Assembly: GCF_000876655.1 (NCBI RefSeq)
Contig: NZ_JYCN01000007.1
Span: forward strand, 1 to 55,565
Direction: 5' to 3'
DNA from: Arthrobacter sp. SPG23
GTDB taxonomy: Bacteria > Actinomycetota > Actinomycetes > Actinomycetales > Micrococcaceae
DNA length: 55,565 nt
Part shown: positions 17,501 to 25,149 of the stretch, in pieces
Position numbering within the stretch: position 1 is the stretch's first letter
How the letters are laid out: each line of letters opens with the position of its first letter
Program-made: the position numbers and the translations under genes
The notes under the pieces: model-generated
Database searches by the model: none
Told to the model about the DNA's origin: nothing
What the model saw: the letters and a program-made list of their open reading frames with translations, nothing else

Positions 17501-19515
17501 AGGACACGGTCGTGCGTGATGTCCTCGATCTTCCAGCTCGTGGCACCCAGGGCGAAGATGTCCCCAACGCGGGATTCGTAGACCATTTCCTCGTCGAGTT
17601 CACCCACGCGGCGCCCGCCCTTGGCGGCGGAGGCGCCGGGGCTGGCGGCCTTTCCGTCGGCGGACGGCGACGCCGAGCCTTCCACCTCGGTGCCGATGAT
17701 GTAGACGCCGAACAGCCCGCGGTCCGGAATGGTGCCGCCGGATGTCACGGCCAGCCGCTGCGCCCCGGGGCGGCCTTCGATGGTGCCGGCATTGCGGTCC
17801 CAGATGATCCTTGGCCGGAGCTCGGCAAATTCGTCCGAAGGGTAGCGGCCGGCCAGCAGGTCCAGCGTGGCCTCGAACGCCGAGCGGGGGAGGGACGCGA
17901 ACGGGGCGGACCGGCGGACCGTGGCGAACCATTCCTCCACGTCGATGGAGCCCAGCGCCGTGGCGGCCACGGTCTGCTGGGCCAGGATGTCCAACGGGTT
18001 GGCGGGAACGCTGAGCCGTTCGATCTTGCCGCCCAGCATGCGTTCCACGGTGATGGCCGTATGCACGAGGTCGGCACGGTGCTTGGGGAACAGGACACCC
18101 TGCGACACCTCGCCCACCTGGTGCCCGGCCCGGCCCACCCGCTGCAGCCCGCTGGCCACGGACGGCGGCGACTCGACCTGGACCACCAGGTCCACAGCGC
18201 CCATATCGATGCCAAGCTCAAGGGAGGACGTGGCAACAACGCACCGCAGCCGGCCCGACTTGAGGTCGTCCTCGATCAGCGCCCGCTGGTCCTTCGACAC
18301 GGAGCCGTGGTGTGCCCGAGCCAGCACGGGGTCGGCGCCTGCGGTACTCCCGGCCTGTGCCATCATGTGCGCCGGGGTCGCCGTTGACGTCGGTGTGCCG
18401 CCCGCCGGCCCGCCGGCAGGCACCGTTTCAAAGTCCGGGGCCCCGGCGCCGAATTCTCCCCAGCCGCCGCCCGCGGCCACCAGTTGGCGTTCGGCGTAGA
18501 TTTCGTTGAGGCGCGCAGTCAGGCGTTCTGCGAGGCGGCGGGAGTTGGCGAACACGATGGTGGACTGGTTGGCCATCACCAGGTCCACGATCTTTTCCTC
18601 CACATGCGGCCATATGGATGCCTGCGGCTGCAGCCCCGAAGCAGGCCCGGAGTCGAAGGCGCCGGCAGCCCCCTGCAGGTCGGACATGTCCTCCACCGGC
18701 ACGGAAACCGTGAGGTCCCAGTTCTTTTTTGACGGCGGGGCCACGATTTCCACCGGCGCGGTGCCCGCCAGGAACTGTGCCACGAGTTCGCGGGGTTCCA
18801 CGGTCGCGGAGAGCCCGATCCGCTGCGCCGGCTTGGGCAGGAGGGCGTCCAGGCGTTCAAGTGATACGGCCAGATGCGCGCCGCGCTTGGTGCCGGCAAC
18901 GGCGTGGACCTCGTCCACGATGATCGTGTCCACCTCGTCCAGCGTTTCCCGGGCTTTGGACGTGAGCATCAGGAAGAGGGATTCGGGCGTGGTGATGAGG
19001 ATGTCCGGCGGGTGGCTGAGCAGCGCGCGGCGGTCCGCCGTCGTCGTATCTCCCGAACGGACGCCCACGGTGATCAGCGGAGCGGGCAGTCCCAGCCGCT
19101 TTGCTGTCTGGGTGATGCCGATGAGCGGCGCGCGGAGGTTGCGTTCGACGTCGACGCCAAGCGCCTTCAGCGGCGAGATGTACAGGACGCGGGTTTTCCG
19201 CGCGGGCGTCTTTGGCTTCCTGCCTTTGGCGGCCGGGTCCAGGCCCGGCAAGGCTTCCGGCTCGGCGGGAGCGGATGACTGGAGGCGGTCCAGCGCCCAG
19301 AGGAACGCTGCGAGCGTTTTGCCGGAGCCCGTCGGGGCGACCACCAGTGCATGGGACCCGGAAGAGATGGCGTTCCAGGCGCCGTTTTGTGCGGGCGTGG
19401 GCGCGGAAAACGCGCCGAGGAACCACTCCCTGGTGGCCTGGCTGAACCTGTCCATGGTCGGCGCGGAGGAACGCCGGGCGGCCGGCGCTCCTGACGGTGT
19501 GTCGCCTGGCGGCAT
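14494..19515 (-). CDS. lhr: Large helicase-related protein Lhr
   Basis: About 1673 aa ATP-dependent 3'-5' DNA translocase of the Lhr (superfamily 2) family, induced by DNA damage in mycobacteria. Walker A APTGSGKT is near residues 63-70, DEVH near 200, and GRAGHQVG is motif VI; the long C-terminal half is the Lhr-CTD typical of actinobacteria. The start is uncertain: the core homology begins at MDRFSQATREWF (ATG 19455). I chose ATG 19515, which has GGAAGGAG 12 nt upstream; ATG 19542 is another option. An Ala/Pro/Glu-rich spacer near 15960-16050 and a VVEP-repeat patch at 16378-16419 look like inserted low-complexity sequence. Coupled to nei2. Confidence 0.93.
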   Translation of the reverse strand: MPPGDTPSGAPAARRSSAPTMDRFSQATREWFLGAFSAPTPAQNGAWNAISSGSHALVVAPTGSGKTLAAFLWALDRLQSSAPAEPEALPGLDPAAKGRKPKTPARKTRVLYISPLKALGVDVERNLRAPLIGITQTAKRLGLPAPLITVGVRSGDTTTADRRALLSHPPDILITTPESLFLMLTSKARETLDEVDTIIVDEVHAVAGTKRGAHLAVSLERLDALLPKPAQRIGLSATVEPRELVAQFLAGTAPVEIVAPPSKKNWDLTVSVPVEDMSDLQGAAGAFDSGPASGLQPQASIWPHVEEKIVDLVMANQSTIVFANSRRLAERLTARLNEIYAERQLVAAGGGWGEFGAGAPDFETVPAGGPAGGTPTSTATPAHMMAQAGSTAGADPVLARAHHGSVSKDQRALIEDDLKSGRLRCVVATSSLELGIDMGAVDLVVQVESPPSVASGLQRVGRAGHQVGEVSQGVLFPKHRADLVHTAITVERMLGGKIERLSVPANPLDILAQQTVAATALGSIDVEEWFATVRRSAPFASLPRSAFEATLDLLAGRYPSDEFAELRPRIIWDRNAGTIEGRPGAQRLAVTSGGTIPDRGLFGVYIIGTEVEGSASPSADGKAASPGASAAKGGRRVGELDEEMVYESRVGDIFALGATSWKIEDITHDRVLVSPAFGQPGKLPFWKGDSLGRPVDLGRALGAFMRELSASDVGPATERCKASGLDDFAANNLIQYLAEQKLATEVVPSDTTLVVERFHDELGDWRVVLHSPFGMPVHAPWALAVGQRLHQRYGMDGSAMAADDGIVLRVPMMEDEPPGAELFLFDPEELEQIVTAEVGGSALFASRFRECAARALLLPRQNPGKRQPLWQQRQRSAQLLDVARKYPTFPIVLETVRECLQDVYDLPALKDIAASIERRELRILQTTTQQPSPFAKSLLFGYVAQFLYEGDSPLAERRAAALALDSTLLNELLGRVELRELLDAKVIEATERELQRLAPDRRVRGMEGVADLLRLLGPLTPVEVAARLERAEPVVEPTPVVEPVETLMADAVAHLAALQRANRALRVNIGGVERFAAVEDAARLRDAIGVPLPMGVPLAFIEPVADPLGDLVSRYARTHGPFTATEAAARLGLGVAVVGTALKRLAADGRVVEGEFRPHATPPQQAPAPETPEPGEEDAPAPHAAAVAPLAGSSEWCDAEVLRKLRRRSLAALRAEVEPVDAGAYGRFLPAWQNVRIPGHGRGQSALRGLDGIITAVDQLSGVPVPASAWEPLVLASRVSDYQPAMLDELMAAGEVLWSGAGALPGNDGWVSLHLADSAELTLNPAPDYQPGDAQQRLLEHLQNNGGGYFFRQLTDIAGGMDSVLSDQDVVSALWDLAWAGRITGDTFAPVRAMIAGGHTAHRQVARAPRARAPRMSRLGRAHGTGLMGSAGLTGGRYGSVTGAAPTPPLAAGRWSALPLPELDPTIHARATAELLLDRYGVVTRGSVMAENILGGFGLMYKVLARLEEAGRCRRGYFIEHLGAAQFAVPATVDRLRSYSEDSQLAKPEPVALALAATDPANPYGAALPWPALSVEAGSGHRPGRKAGALVVMVDGALTLYVERGGKTLLAFDEDPDVLAAAAAALVGVVKRGAVDKLIMEKVNGHGILDTPAAAALTHAGAYSTPKGLRIRA
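16378..16419. repeat. VVEPVET-type repeat patch inside lhr
   Basis: On the minus strand two related units, each containing GTGGTTGAGCC or GTAGTTGAGCC, follow one another, the second continuing into CGTCGAAACC. They encode PVVEPTPVVEPVETL in frame. From general knowledge, GGTTGAGCC-TGTCGAAAC-like repeats are widespread between and inside actinobacterial genes. The assignment is by recognition of the motif only. Confidence 0.55.
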
Positions 19516-19663
19516 GCCGCCGGCGGACTCCTTCCCCTGCATTCCTCCATCATGCCCTACGGCACCGACACTCTTGGCGGCACCCCCGGCGGCACCCCTG
19601 GCGGCACCCCTGGCGACACTACGGGCGGTGTCGCCCGGCGGCAGCGAAGCCGCCTCAGCGTCG
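19516..19663. other. Spacer with 12-bp tandem repeats between lhr and the Rieske gene
   Basis: Three tandem units of GGCGGCACCCC(C/T) lie at 19576-19611, followed by degenerate units. Read on the minus strand in the lhr frame they give (R/G)GAA repeats with no stop codon, so a longer Lhr N-terminus cannot be excluded. No promoter is recognised here; lhr may be co-transcribed with the oxidoreductase. Confidence 0.6.
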
Positions 19664-21175
19664 TCAGTCAAGCTGTCGCAGGTTACGGACGGCGGGTCCT
19701 TCCAGCACCGTGCCGTCGCTGCTGAACCGGGAGCCGTGCAGCGGGCAGTCCCACGATTTTTCGCTGTCATTCCAGCGCACGATTCCACCCAGGTGGGTGC
19801 AGACGGCGGACAACGTGCAACGGGTGCCGTCCACGGTGGACACCGCCACAGGCCTCCGGCCGCGGCGGGACACAATCCCTGCACCTTCCGGCGGCTGCTC
19901 CCGGGACTCATCCAGGCGCTTGAGCCCCACCTGCCCCCAATCCTTGGCCGCAGTAGCCGCCACGGACGCATTGAGGGAGACCGCGGAGACGGCCCCGGGA
20001 GGGGATGTGACCCTATGGTGGATGATGCTGGCCCAGGGGAGGCGGGTGCCCAGGATGTCGGCGGTGATGTCCAGGGCGGCGGCCACGGAGTTGGTCATGC
20101 CCCATTTGTTGTAGCCGGTGGCGAAATACACGCGGCCCCGCCCGCGCGGGAGGTTGCCGAAGAACGGCATCAGGTTCGTGGCCTGGTAGTCCTGGGCCGA
20201 CCACGAATGGGTGAGACTGGCGCCCGGGAACTGCGACGTTGTCCACGCAATCAACGTGTCAAGGTAGGCCTGTGCCGACTTGGCGTGGCCCACGGGGTGG
20301 CCGTTGCCTCCCACCAGGAGGAGCCGCCGGCCGTCGCCCGGATAATCCCGCAGGGATCGGATCGGCTGTTCAACGGAAAGGAACATGCCGTCCGGGACGT
20401 CAGTTGTCCCGGGCAATTCGAACGACGCCGCGTAGGAACGGAGCGGCTTGAGCTTGGCAAAGTAGAGCCCCCGGTCCAGGACCGGAGTGCCCGTTGCCAG
20501 CACCACTTCCCGCGCGCGGACCGGACCATGATCAGTCTGGACTTCCAAGGGATCCGGCCCGCCGCCCGCGCGGAGTCCCCGGAGCCCGTTCAGCCGCACG
20601 CCGGAGACGATCTGGCCGCCGTGCGAGCGGACATCCTCCACCAGGGAATCGATGACTTCCATTGGATGAATCTGCGCCTGGCCGCCGAGGCGGATGGCAC
20701 CTGTGACGGTAAAGGGCAGCCCGGGATCGTGGACGTACTCCGCATCAATCCCGGCGGCCCGGGCGGCGGCCAGCTCCCGGCGGAGTGCATCGGTGCCGTC
20801 GGCGGAGGTGGCGTAGGTGTAGGCATCGCGGTGCTGGAACGCCACTTCCCGGTCCGCCAGGTATCGGAGCAGCCAGGCCTGGCCCTCGCGGTTCATCTCG
20901 ACGTAGGCACGCACCACCCGCGGTGAATACTGCTGCTGGAGCGCCGACAGCACGGTTCCCTGCAGGAGGGAGACTTTGGCCGTGGTGTTGCCGGTGGTCA
21001 CGGCTCCCGGGCTCCGGGCTTCCACCACCAGCACCTTCTTGCCGGCGCGGGCCAGGAGCAGCGCGGCCACCAGTCCGGTCAGCCCGGCCCCTGCCACCAC
21101 GGTGTCAAACGTGCTGCGGGGGTGGAACTGGTCGCTGCGGAAGGAGTGGTTGCGGTCCAACCAGAGCGAGGTCAT
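19664..21175 (-). CDS. FAD-dependent oxidoreductase with C-terminal Rieske domain
   Basis: 503 aa. An N-terminal DAO-type FAD-binding fold (VVAGAGLTGLVAALLLARAGKKVLVVEA, residues about 26-53) is joined to a C-terminal Rieske [2Fe-2S] domain whose ligands are visible in CTHLGG and CPLHGS. Proteins of this layout (YhfW/GlcD-neighbour type) are common in soil actinobacteria and cyanobacteria; the substrate is unknown. A putative electron path from substrate via FAD to the cluster is inferred. ATG 21175 has AGGCAGG upstream. It precedes lhr on the same strand across a 148-bp repeat-rich gap and is divergent from the DUF4383 gene. Confidence 0.9.
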   Translation of the reverse strand: MTSLWLDRNHSFRSDQFHPRSTFDTVVAGAGLTGLVAALLLARAGKKVLVVEARSPGAVTTGNTTAKVSLLQGTVLSALQQQYSPRVVRAYVEMNREGQAWLLRYLADREVAFQHRDAYTYATSADGTDALRRELAAARAAGIDAEYVHDPGLPFTVTGAIRLGGQAQIHPMEVIDSLVEDVRSHGGQIVSGVRLNGLRGLRAGGGPDPLEVQTDHGPVRAREVVLATGTPVLDRGLYFAKLKPLRSYAASFELPGTTDVPDGMFLSVEQPIRSLRDYPGDGRRLLLVGGNGHPVGHAKSAQAYLDTLIAWTTSQFPGASLTHSWSAQDYQATNLMPFFGNLPRGRGRVYFATGYNKWGMTNSVAAALDITADILGTRLPWASIIHHRVTSPPGAVSAVSLNASVAATAAKDWGQVGLKRLDESREQPPEGAGIVSRRGRRPVAVSTVDGTRCTLSAVCTHLGGIVRWNDSEKSWDCPLHGSRFSSDGTVLEGPAVRNLRQLD

Positions 21176-21303
21176 GGTCCTGCCTGCCTTTCCCCAATTC
21201 CGCCGGCACCCGTTTCCGGGACCTCGTCGGCGGGACTCCGAAGGATTTCATAAGTAGACTTATCATGTCACGAGCGGCGTGACCGGGGAACAGGAGCGGG
21301 ACC

Positions 21304-21774
21304 ATGAAGACCACCGAAGCCGCAAGCGCCCGATTTGGCCTTCGGAAGAACGTCCAGAAGTCGTCCCTCATTGCCGGGGCGGCGCTTTTTGTCGTGGGAG
21401 TGCTGGGTTTTATCCCGGGCATCACCGAAAACTACGGCTCGCTGGCGTTTGCCGGGCACGGCTCGGAGGCAATGCTCCTTGGGGTCTTCCAAGTGTCCGT
21501 GCTGCACAACCTTATCCACCTGCTGTCCGGACTCGCCGGCATGCTGATGTCACGGCGTCCGCTGCCCGCCCGGAACTTCCTCATCGGCGCAGGGGTGTCG
21601 TACATGGTGCTGTGGACCCTCGGGCAGTTCCTGGCACAGGATTCTCCCGTGAATATCCTCCCCGTGAACAGCGCCGACAACTGGCTGCACCTGATTCTGG
21701 GCATGGCACTGATCGGGTTCGGGGTGGCGTTCTCCCGCGATGCGCCCGCAAAGCTGCGGGAATCCCGGGCCTAA
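21304..21774 (+). CDS. DUF4383 membrane protein
   Basis: 156 aa with four transmembrane segments (near residues 22-40, 55-80, 95-112 and 125-145). The LGVFQVSVLHNLIHLLSGLAGM and NWLHLILG motifs are diagnostic for DUF4383, a family of unknown function common in actinobacteria. ATG 21304 is preceded by AGGAG. Divergent from the Rieske oxidoreductase; an inverted repeat GTCACG-N5-CGTGAC (21267-21283) lies 20 bp before its start and might be an operator. Confidence 0.87.
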   Translation: MKTTEAASARFGLRKNVQKSSLIAGAALFVVGVLGFIPGITENYGSLAFAGHGSEAMLLGVFQVSVLHNLIHLLSGLAGMLMSRRPLPARNFLIGAGVSYMVLWTLGQFLAQDSPVNILPVNSADNWLHLILGMALIGFGVAFSRDAPAKLRESRA

Positions 21775-21810
21775 GTTCCTGGCGCTTGAATTCCTGCCGA
21801 GGCTACGTTC

Positions 21811-22476
21811 CTAGCGGGCGTGGAATGCTCCGATGGTCAGCAGTTCGATCGCTTCGTTGTTGCAGGCGGTCCGGGGCTCGGCGAGGAACAGGGAGGCGGT
21901 TTCCTCCGGCGGATAGATCCGGTAGCCGGCAGCCTGTGCGGGGTCGCACTCGGGGTAATTACCCGCCTGCGTGTAGCGCATGTCCGCCGCGCCCGCCTGC
22001 CCCGGGGCTAGGAGGACGTCCGCAACGGGGGAGGCCCCGTCCTGCCGGGCGGGGGCTCCAATAGGGGCCCCGTTGGCGTCCGCGGTGAGGGAGACGCCGG
22101 GGAATCCCCGCAGGAGGCAGGGTTCGGTGCCGGAGTTGGTAAGGATGAGCTTGGAATAGACGCTGCCCGCTGCACCGCCACCGGTGGAATCCGACGACGC
22201 CGTCAGGTTGGCGGCCTTGCACAGCCCGGGCTGCGCGGCGGCCGAAGACGACGGCGGCTGCGACTGCGACGATGACGGCGCCGGAGTGCTGGGCGACTGG
22301 CTCTCGGAGGCAGTCGACGAGGCAGTCGACGAGGCGGGCGGGGTGCTGGACGTGGAGGCAGTCCCGGAGGTTGCCTGGGGCTGCGGCTGGCTGGGCCCGC
22401 AGGCGGTGAGCAGGAACGCGGCGGCCGCAACCGCCGTCGTGATGGCAAGTCCGTTTTTGATTGGCTGAGACCTCAT
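21811..22476 (-). CDS. DUF4232 lipoprotein
   Basis: 221 aa exported lipoprotein. A signal peptide ends in the lipobox LTAC (Cys26), followed by a Ser/Thr/Pro/Gln-rich linker of about 55 residues and a C-terminal DUF4232 domain (LILTNSGTEPCLLRGFPGVSL). DUF4232 is a beta-sandwich family of unknown role on actinobacterial surfaces. It has no ribosome site, but TAAAGT lies 7 nt before the ATG, so it is probably leaderless. It follows the YcnI gene on the same strand behind a hairpin. Confidence 0.88.
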   Translation of the reverse strand: MRSQPIKNGLAITTAVAAAAFLLTACGPSQPQPQATSGTASTSSTPPASSTASSTASESQSPSTPAPSSSQSQPPSSSAAAQPGLCKAANLTASSDSTGGGAAGSVYSKLILTNSGTEPCLLRGFPGVSLTADANGAPIGAPARQDGASPVADVLLAPGQAGAADMRYTQAGNYPECDPAQAAGYRIYPPEETASLFLAEPRTACNNEAIELLTIGAFHAR

Positions 22477-22483
22477 GGCTCAA

Positions 22484-22489
22484 ACTTTA
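22484..22489 (-). promoter_or_regulatory. -10-like box TAAAGT for the DUF4232 lipoprotein
   Basis: Minus-strand TAAAGT, 7 nt, then ATG 22476; leaderless pattern. Confidence 0.5.
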
Positions 22490-22536
22490 TGCCCGCAGTT
22501 GCCTGAGTCAACGATGCCACGACCGCTGCCGCGGAT

Positions 22537-22566
22537 TGATGCCCGGATTGTGATTTCCGGGCATCA
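22537..22566 (-). terminator. Hairpin after the YcnI gene
   Basis: Perfect 11-bp stem TGATGCCCGGA/TCCGGGCATCA (22537-22547 with 22556-22566), 8-nt loop, just beyond the YcnI stop. No T tract follows. Confidence 0.55.
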
Positions 22567-22576
22567 GTCCTGTGCG

Positions 22577-23368
22577 CTACTTCTTAGGGGCCGCAGCGGA
22601 TCCTGACACGCGGGCTTCTGCGGGCTTCCGGTTCCGGCCGCGCATCAGCGCCACCCCGCCCAGGGCAAGTCCGCCGAAACCGGCCACCAGGCCCGCCCAG
22701 CTCCGCGCCTGCGCGCCGTCGTCCGGTGTGGAAGCCGAAACGGAGGAGGCCTGCGAAGCGTCCGCCCCTGTTTCTGCGGACGCCGACGCATGTCCGCCAT
22801 GTGCGTCCGCGGCGGCGGCCGTGACGGTGAGCGAGGGTGCCGGCGCCTTGAGGGAGTGCGGATCCTGGCCGTCCTTGGCGATCTCGGACCAGTCCGTCTG
22901 CCCCTGTTCGCAGTTCTGCAAGGTGGGGAAATGGAGGGTCTTGCCGGCGGCGTCTGGGAGCTTGACGGAGAGCACCAGGGCGTCCCGGAGTTCGGGATTC
23001 AAGGGCGCCTTGGCGGTGTAGACGATCTGGCTGGTGCGCTTGGTGATGGTGGCGCCGTCGTCCAGCTTCTTGGGCTCCGGCAGTTGCTCCACGACCTTCT
23101 CCACGGTCCAGTTCGGGTTCACCGTGGGCTGGGCGTCGTTGAGTTCCTCGGGCAGCGTGATGGTCACCTTGGTGGTGCCGGACTCGTCGCAGCCGTGCGG
23201 GATCCCGAAGGTGAGCAGGGCGTAGGAGTTCGCGTCGGTCTTGTCCGGTGTGACGCCGACATGCGCGGAGGCGGCCGTGACTCCGGCCAGCATGAGGGCT
23301 GCGGTACCGCCGGCCACAGCAGCTGCGGAGAGGGTACGGCGGAGGGACGTGGGTGAGGGCTTGTTCAC
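22577..23368 (-). CDS. YcnI family secreted copper-binding-type protein
   Basis: 263 aa. Signal peptide (cleavage near ASAHVGV, so mature His1 would be exposed), a YcnI/DUF1775 domain (HVGVTPDKTDANSYALLTFGIPHGCDESGTTKV), an Ala/Ser/His linker and a C-terminal membrane helix (SWAGLVAGFGGLALGGVALM). In Bacillus YcnI the N-terminal His together with Glu/Trp residues binds Cu(II); the mature N-terminal His is conserved here. GTG start with GAAAGG upstream. Lies downstream of a small membrane protein on the same strand, probably one envelope/copper locus. Confidence 0.9.
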   Translation of the reverse strand: MNKPSPTSLRRTLSAAAVAGGTAALMLAGVTAASAHVGVTPDKTDANSYALLTFGIPHGCDESGTTKVTITLPEELNDAQPTVNPNWTVEKVVEQLPEPKKLDDGATITKRTSQIVYTAKAPLNPELRDALVLSVKLPDAAGKTLHFPTLQNCEQGQTDWSEIAKDGQDPHSLKAPAPSLTVTAAAADAHGGHASASAETGADASQASSVSASTPDDGAQARSWAGLVAGFGGLALGGVALMRGRNRKPAEARVSGSAAAPKK

Positions 23369-23497
23369 AAGAGGGGCCTTTCAGGGGTGCACGAACGCGC
23401 CAAAGGCGGTGCGCAAAGAGCATGGAGGAGGTGTCCGGCGCCGGACGGGGACCGCCGGGAACAGCGGATCAGCAGGCGGGCGGGGCCGGGAAGAGTG
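23369..23497. other. Intergenic spacer between two envelope genes
   Basis: 129 bp containing the YcnI leader; no clear promoter or terminator is seen, consistent with co-transcription of the two minus-strand genes. Confidence 0.4.
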
Positions 23498-24136
23498 TCA
23501 GGAAAGTACGACGGCGGCGGGCGGGCCCCGCAGGCAGTCAGCCCTGAGGTTGCGCCGGGGGAGGGGAGCTGAATCCTCCGGCCAGCCGGCGGCGGCGGGT
23601 GCCGCGACGGCGTCGGGCATTGCCGCACGGGGGAGCCGGAGGAGCGGGCGGAGCCACGCCGCGAGGGACCAGAGCGCTGCCTCGCCCTTGGCCAGCATCA
23701 GCGCGCACGCGAGGGTGGCCAGGGCGTGTCCGCCCAGCATGAGGCCGGCAACCCAGCCTGAGTCGTACTGGTGCAGGTGGGTGGCGGCGCTGCTGGCGGC
23801 GTCCAGCGTGAGACCGGGGAACGCTGCAGAGGCGGTGTGGTGCCCCGTGGCGCTGTCCGGTCCCGCTCCGGCCGGAGAGCTGAAGGCGCTGAAAGCCTCG
23901 TGGAGGACCAGTTGCCCGGTAACCAGGAGCGCGGCCATCGCGGGAAAGCGCAGTTTGAACCGGGTGGCCGCGGTGGCCGCCATGCCGGTGAGGGCCAGGA
24001 CCGCCGCCATGATGCCGGGCGCCGGCAGGTCACCCCCGCCAACCACGTGGGCTGCTGCTGCAAGGGTCACGATCATCGCAGCGACCATGGCCGCGCGGAG
24101 GGAATGGAAAGGAGTCCGGGCGTGGTGGGTGTGCAC
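23498..24136 (-). CDS. Hypothetical multi-pass membrane protein upstream of YcnI
   Basis: 212 aa with four or five hydrophobic segments (AAMVAAMIVTLAAAAHVVGG, GIMAAVLALTGMAATAA, MAALLVTGQLVLHEAFSAF, GLMLGGHALATLACALMLA). His-rich patches (MHTHHARTPFH, GHHTASA, THLHQY) suggest metal contact. Proteins like this often accompany YcnI in actinobacteria. GTG start behind GGGAGGA. No function is assigned; a role in copper handling is inferred from the neighbour. Confidence 0.75.
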   Translation of the reverse strand: MHTHHARTPFHSLRAAMVAAMIVTLAAAAHVVGGGDLPAPGIMAAVLALTGMAATAATRFKLRFPAMAALLVTGQLVLHEAFSAFSSPAGAGPDSATGHHTASAAFPGLTLDAASSAATHLHQYDSGWVAGLMLGGHALATLACALMLAKGEAALWSLAAWLRPLLRLPRAAMPDAVAAPAAAGWPEDSAPLPRRNLRADCLRGPPAAVVLS

Positions 24137-24255
24137 GGAGTCCTCCCTCGGGATCGGTTCGTTGCCGGCGTCGGTCCGCGCTCTGGCCGCCGTGGTGGCG
24201 CAGCGGCAGCGTGACGGATCCCTGTCATTCTAATAGGGAAGTAGCGACCGCCTGG

Positions 24256-24351
24256 TTAGTCCGTTTCCGGTCCGGAGCAGTAGTGGCAGTCATCCTCGCA
24301 GTGGAAGGTGCCGGGGTCGGCCTGCAGCGCTGTGTTGGTTGCGCCGGTCAC
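24256..24351 (-). CDS. Cys-rich 31-residue peptide, translationally coupled
   Basis: 31 aa: GTG start overlapping the TGA stop of the preceding small gene (GTGA at 24348-24351), ending FHCEDDCHYCSGPETD. A CxxxCxxC plus two His suggests Zn or Fe binding. Ribosome re-initiation at the 4-bp overlap is the main evidence for translation. A longer reading frame in the same phase up to 24645 is antisense-like in character and was not used. Too short for confident family assignment. Confidence 0.5.
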   Translation of the reverse strand: MTGATNTALQADPGTFHCEDDCHYCSGPETD

Positions 24352-24566
24352 GAGGTGCACCCGGTGAGCTGGTAGCCGTCGGCCACGTGGAAGAGCCGCC
24401 GGCGGCCAAGGCTGGACTTGATCCACACGACATCGCCGTCCGCAGTGCGGTCGTCCACCTGCCCGGTGTACTCGATGCGGCCGTTGCGGCTCAGCTGCAC
24501 GCTGTCGCCCACCTGCACGTCGTCCCAGCCCCTGGTGCTGATCACCGATTTGTTCTGCGAAGTCAC
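24348..24566 (-). CDS. Small beta-rich hypothetical protein (72 aa)
   Basis: 72 aa with alternating strands: WDDVQVGDSVQLSRNGRIEYTGQVDDRTADGDVVWIKSS, suggestive of an SH3-like or KOW-like barrel. The GTG at 24566 has GGGGA 6 nt upstream; an ATG at 24638 would add 24 atypical residues. It overlaps the 31-residue Cys-rich peptide by 4 bp. Function unknown. Confidence 0.68.
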   Translation of the reverse strand: MTSQNKSVISTRGWDDVQVGDSVQLSRNGRIEYTGQVDDRTADGDVVWIKSSLGRRRLFHVADGYQLTGCTS

Positions 24567-24791
24567 GTATCGTCCCCGTTGCCGTTCCTGAAGCCTGCTT
24601 GATTCCCGGTGCCGGCAACTGGTGGTCAGCGCCGACATGATTCATCTAAGCCGCCGGGCCGGGGCGCGTTCAATGGATGAAGTGCTGATGCTGGCTGCAG
24701 GGAACTGTGCAGGCGCCCAGCAGTCCCTATGCCGTGTCCGGAGCCGGGCCTAGACTGCTGGCATAGCAGCCACCAATCCGAGGAGACAACC

Positions 24792-25136
24792 ATGGACTAC
24801 GCAGGTACGGGCAATGAGAAAGCTGTTGCGGCGGGCGAGCTGAACCGGACGCACATCGGGCACACTGTCAGCTTCCAGCCGGACGAGTTCACGCTGGTGT
24901 TCGGCAGGATCGGTGCCATTGCGCGCAAGGAGGGCGGAGTGACTATTGCGCTGGACGGGGTTGACGGAGCTGGCGGGCTGCAGTCGCACTACAGCCTGCC
25001 GCCGACGCAGAATGTGTACGTCCAGCCGGACATGCTGACCAACACGGAGTCCACCATCAAGGACCTGTTCGGCAAGGTCCAGGAGAACCTGCGGGGTGGC
25101 GGTCACAAGGGCGACCAGCGCCCGGACGTGCCGTAA
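24792..25136 (+). CDS. Small hypothetical protein (114 aa)
   Basis: 114 aa soluble protein. ATG 24792 is preceded by GAGGAG at 7 nt. The middle (HTVSFQPDEFTLVFGRIGAIARKEGGVTIALDG) looks beta-barrel like, with a helical C-terminus (TESTIKDLFGKVQENL) and hydrophilic tail. No family is recognised. It is divergent from the preceding small genes and convergent with the adenylate-kinase-like gene. Confidence 0.72.
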   Translation: MDYAGTGNEKAVAAGELNRTHIGHTVSFQPDEFTLVFGRIGAIARKEGGVTIALDGVDGAGGLQSHYSLPPTQNVYVQPDMLTNTESTIKDLFGKVQENLRGGGHKGDQRPDVP

Positions 25137-25149
25137 GGTCCGCGCAGCG

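Noticed and set aside
19516..19971. Extended Lhr N-terminus to 19971
   Set aside because: From 19664 upward it lies in the Rieske domain coding DNA in another frame, and the residues have no family support; a start at 19515 or 19455 is preferred.
18506..20926. 806-residue plus-strand frame opposite lhr and the Rieske gene
   Set aside because: Ser/Pro/Arg-rich antisense shadow of two recognisable minus-strand genes.
24352..24645. Longer frame in phase with the Cys-rich peptide
   Set aside because: Its first 98 residues are Arg/Ala-rich and out of frame with a better gene; only the coupled 31 codons are supported.
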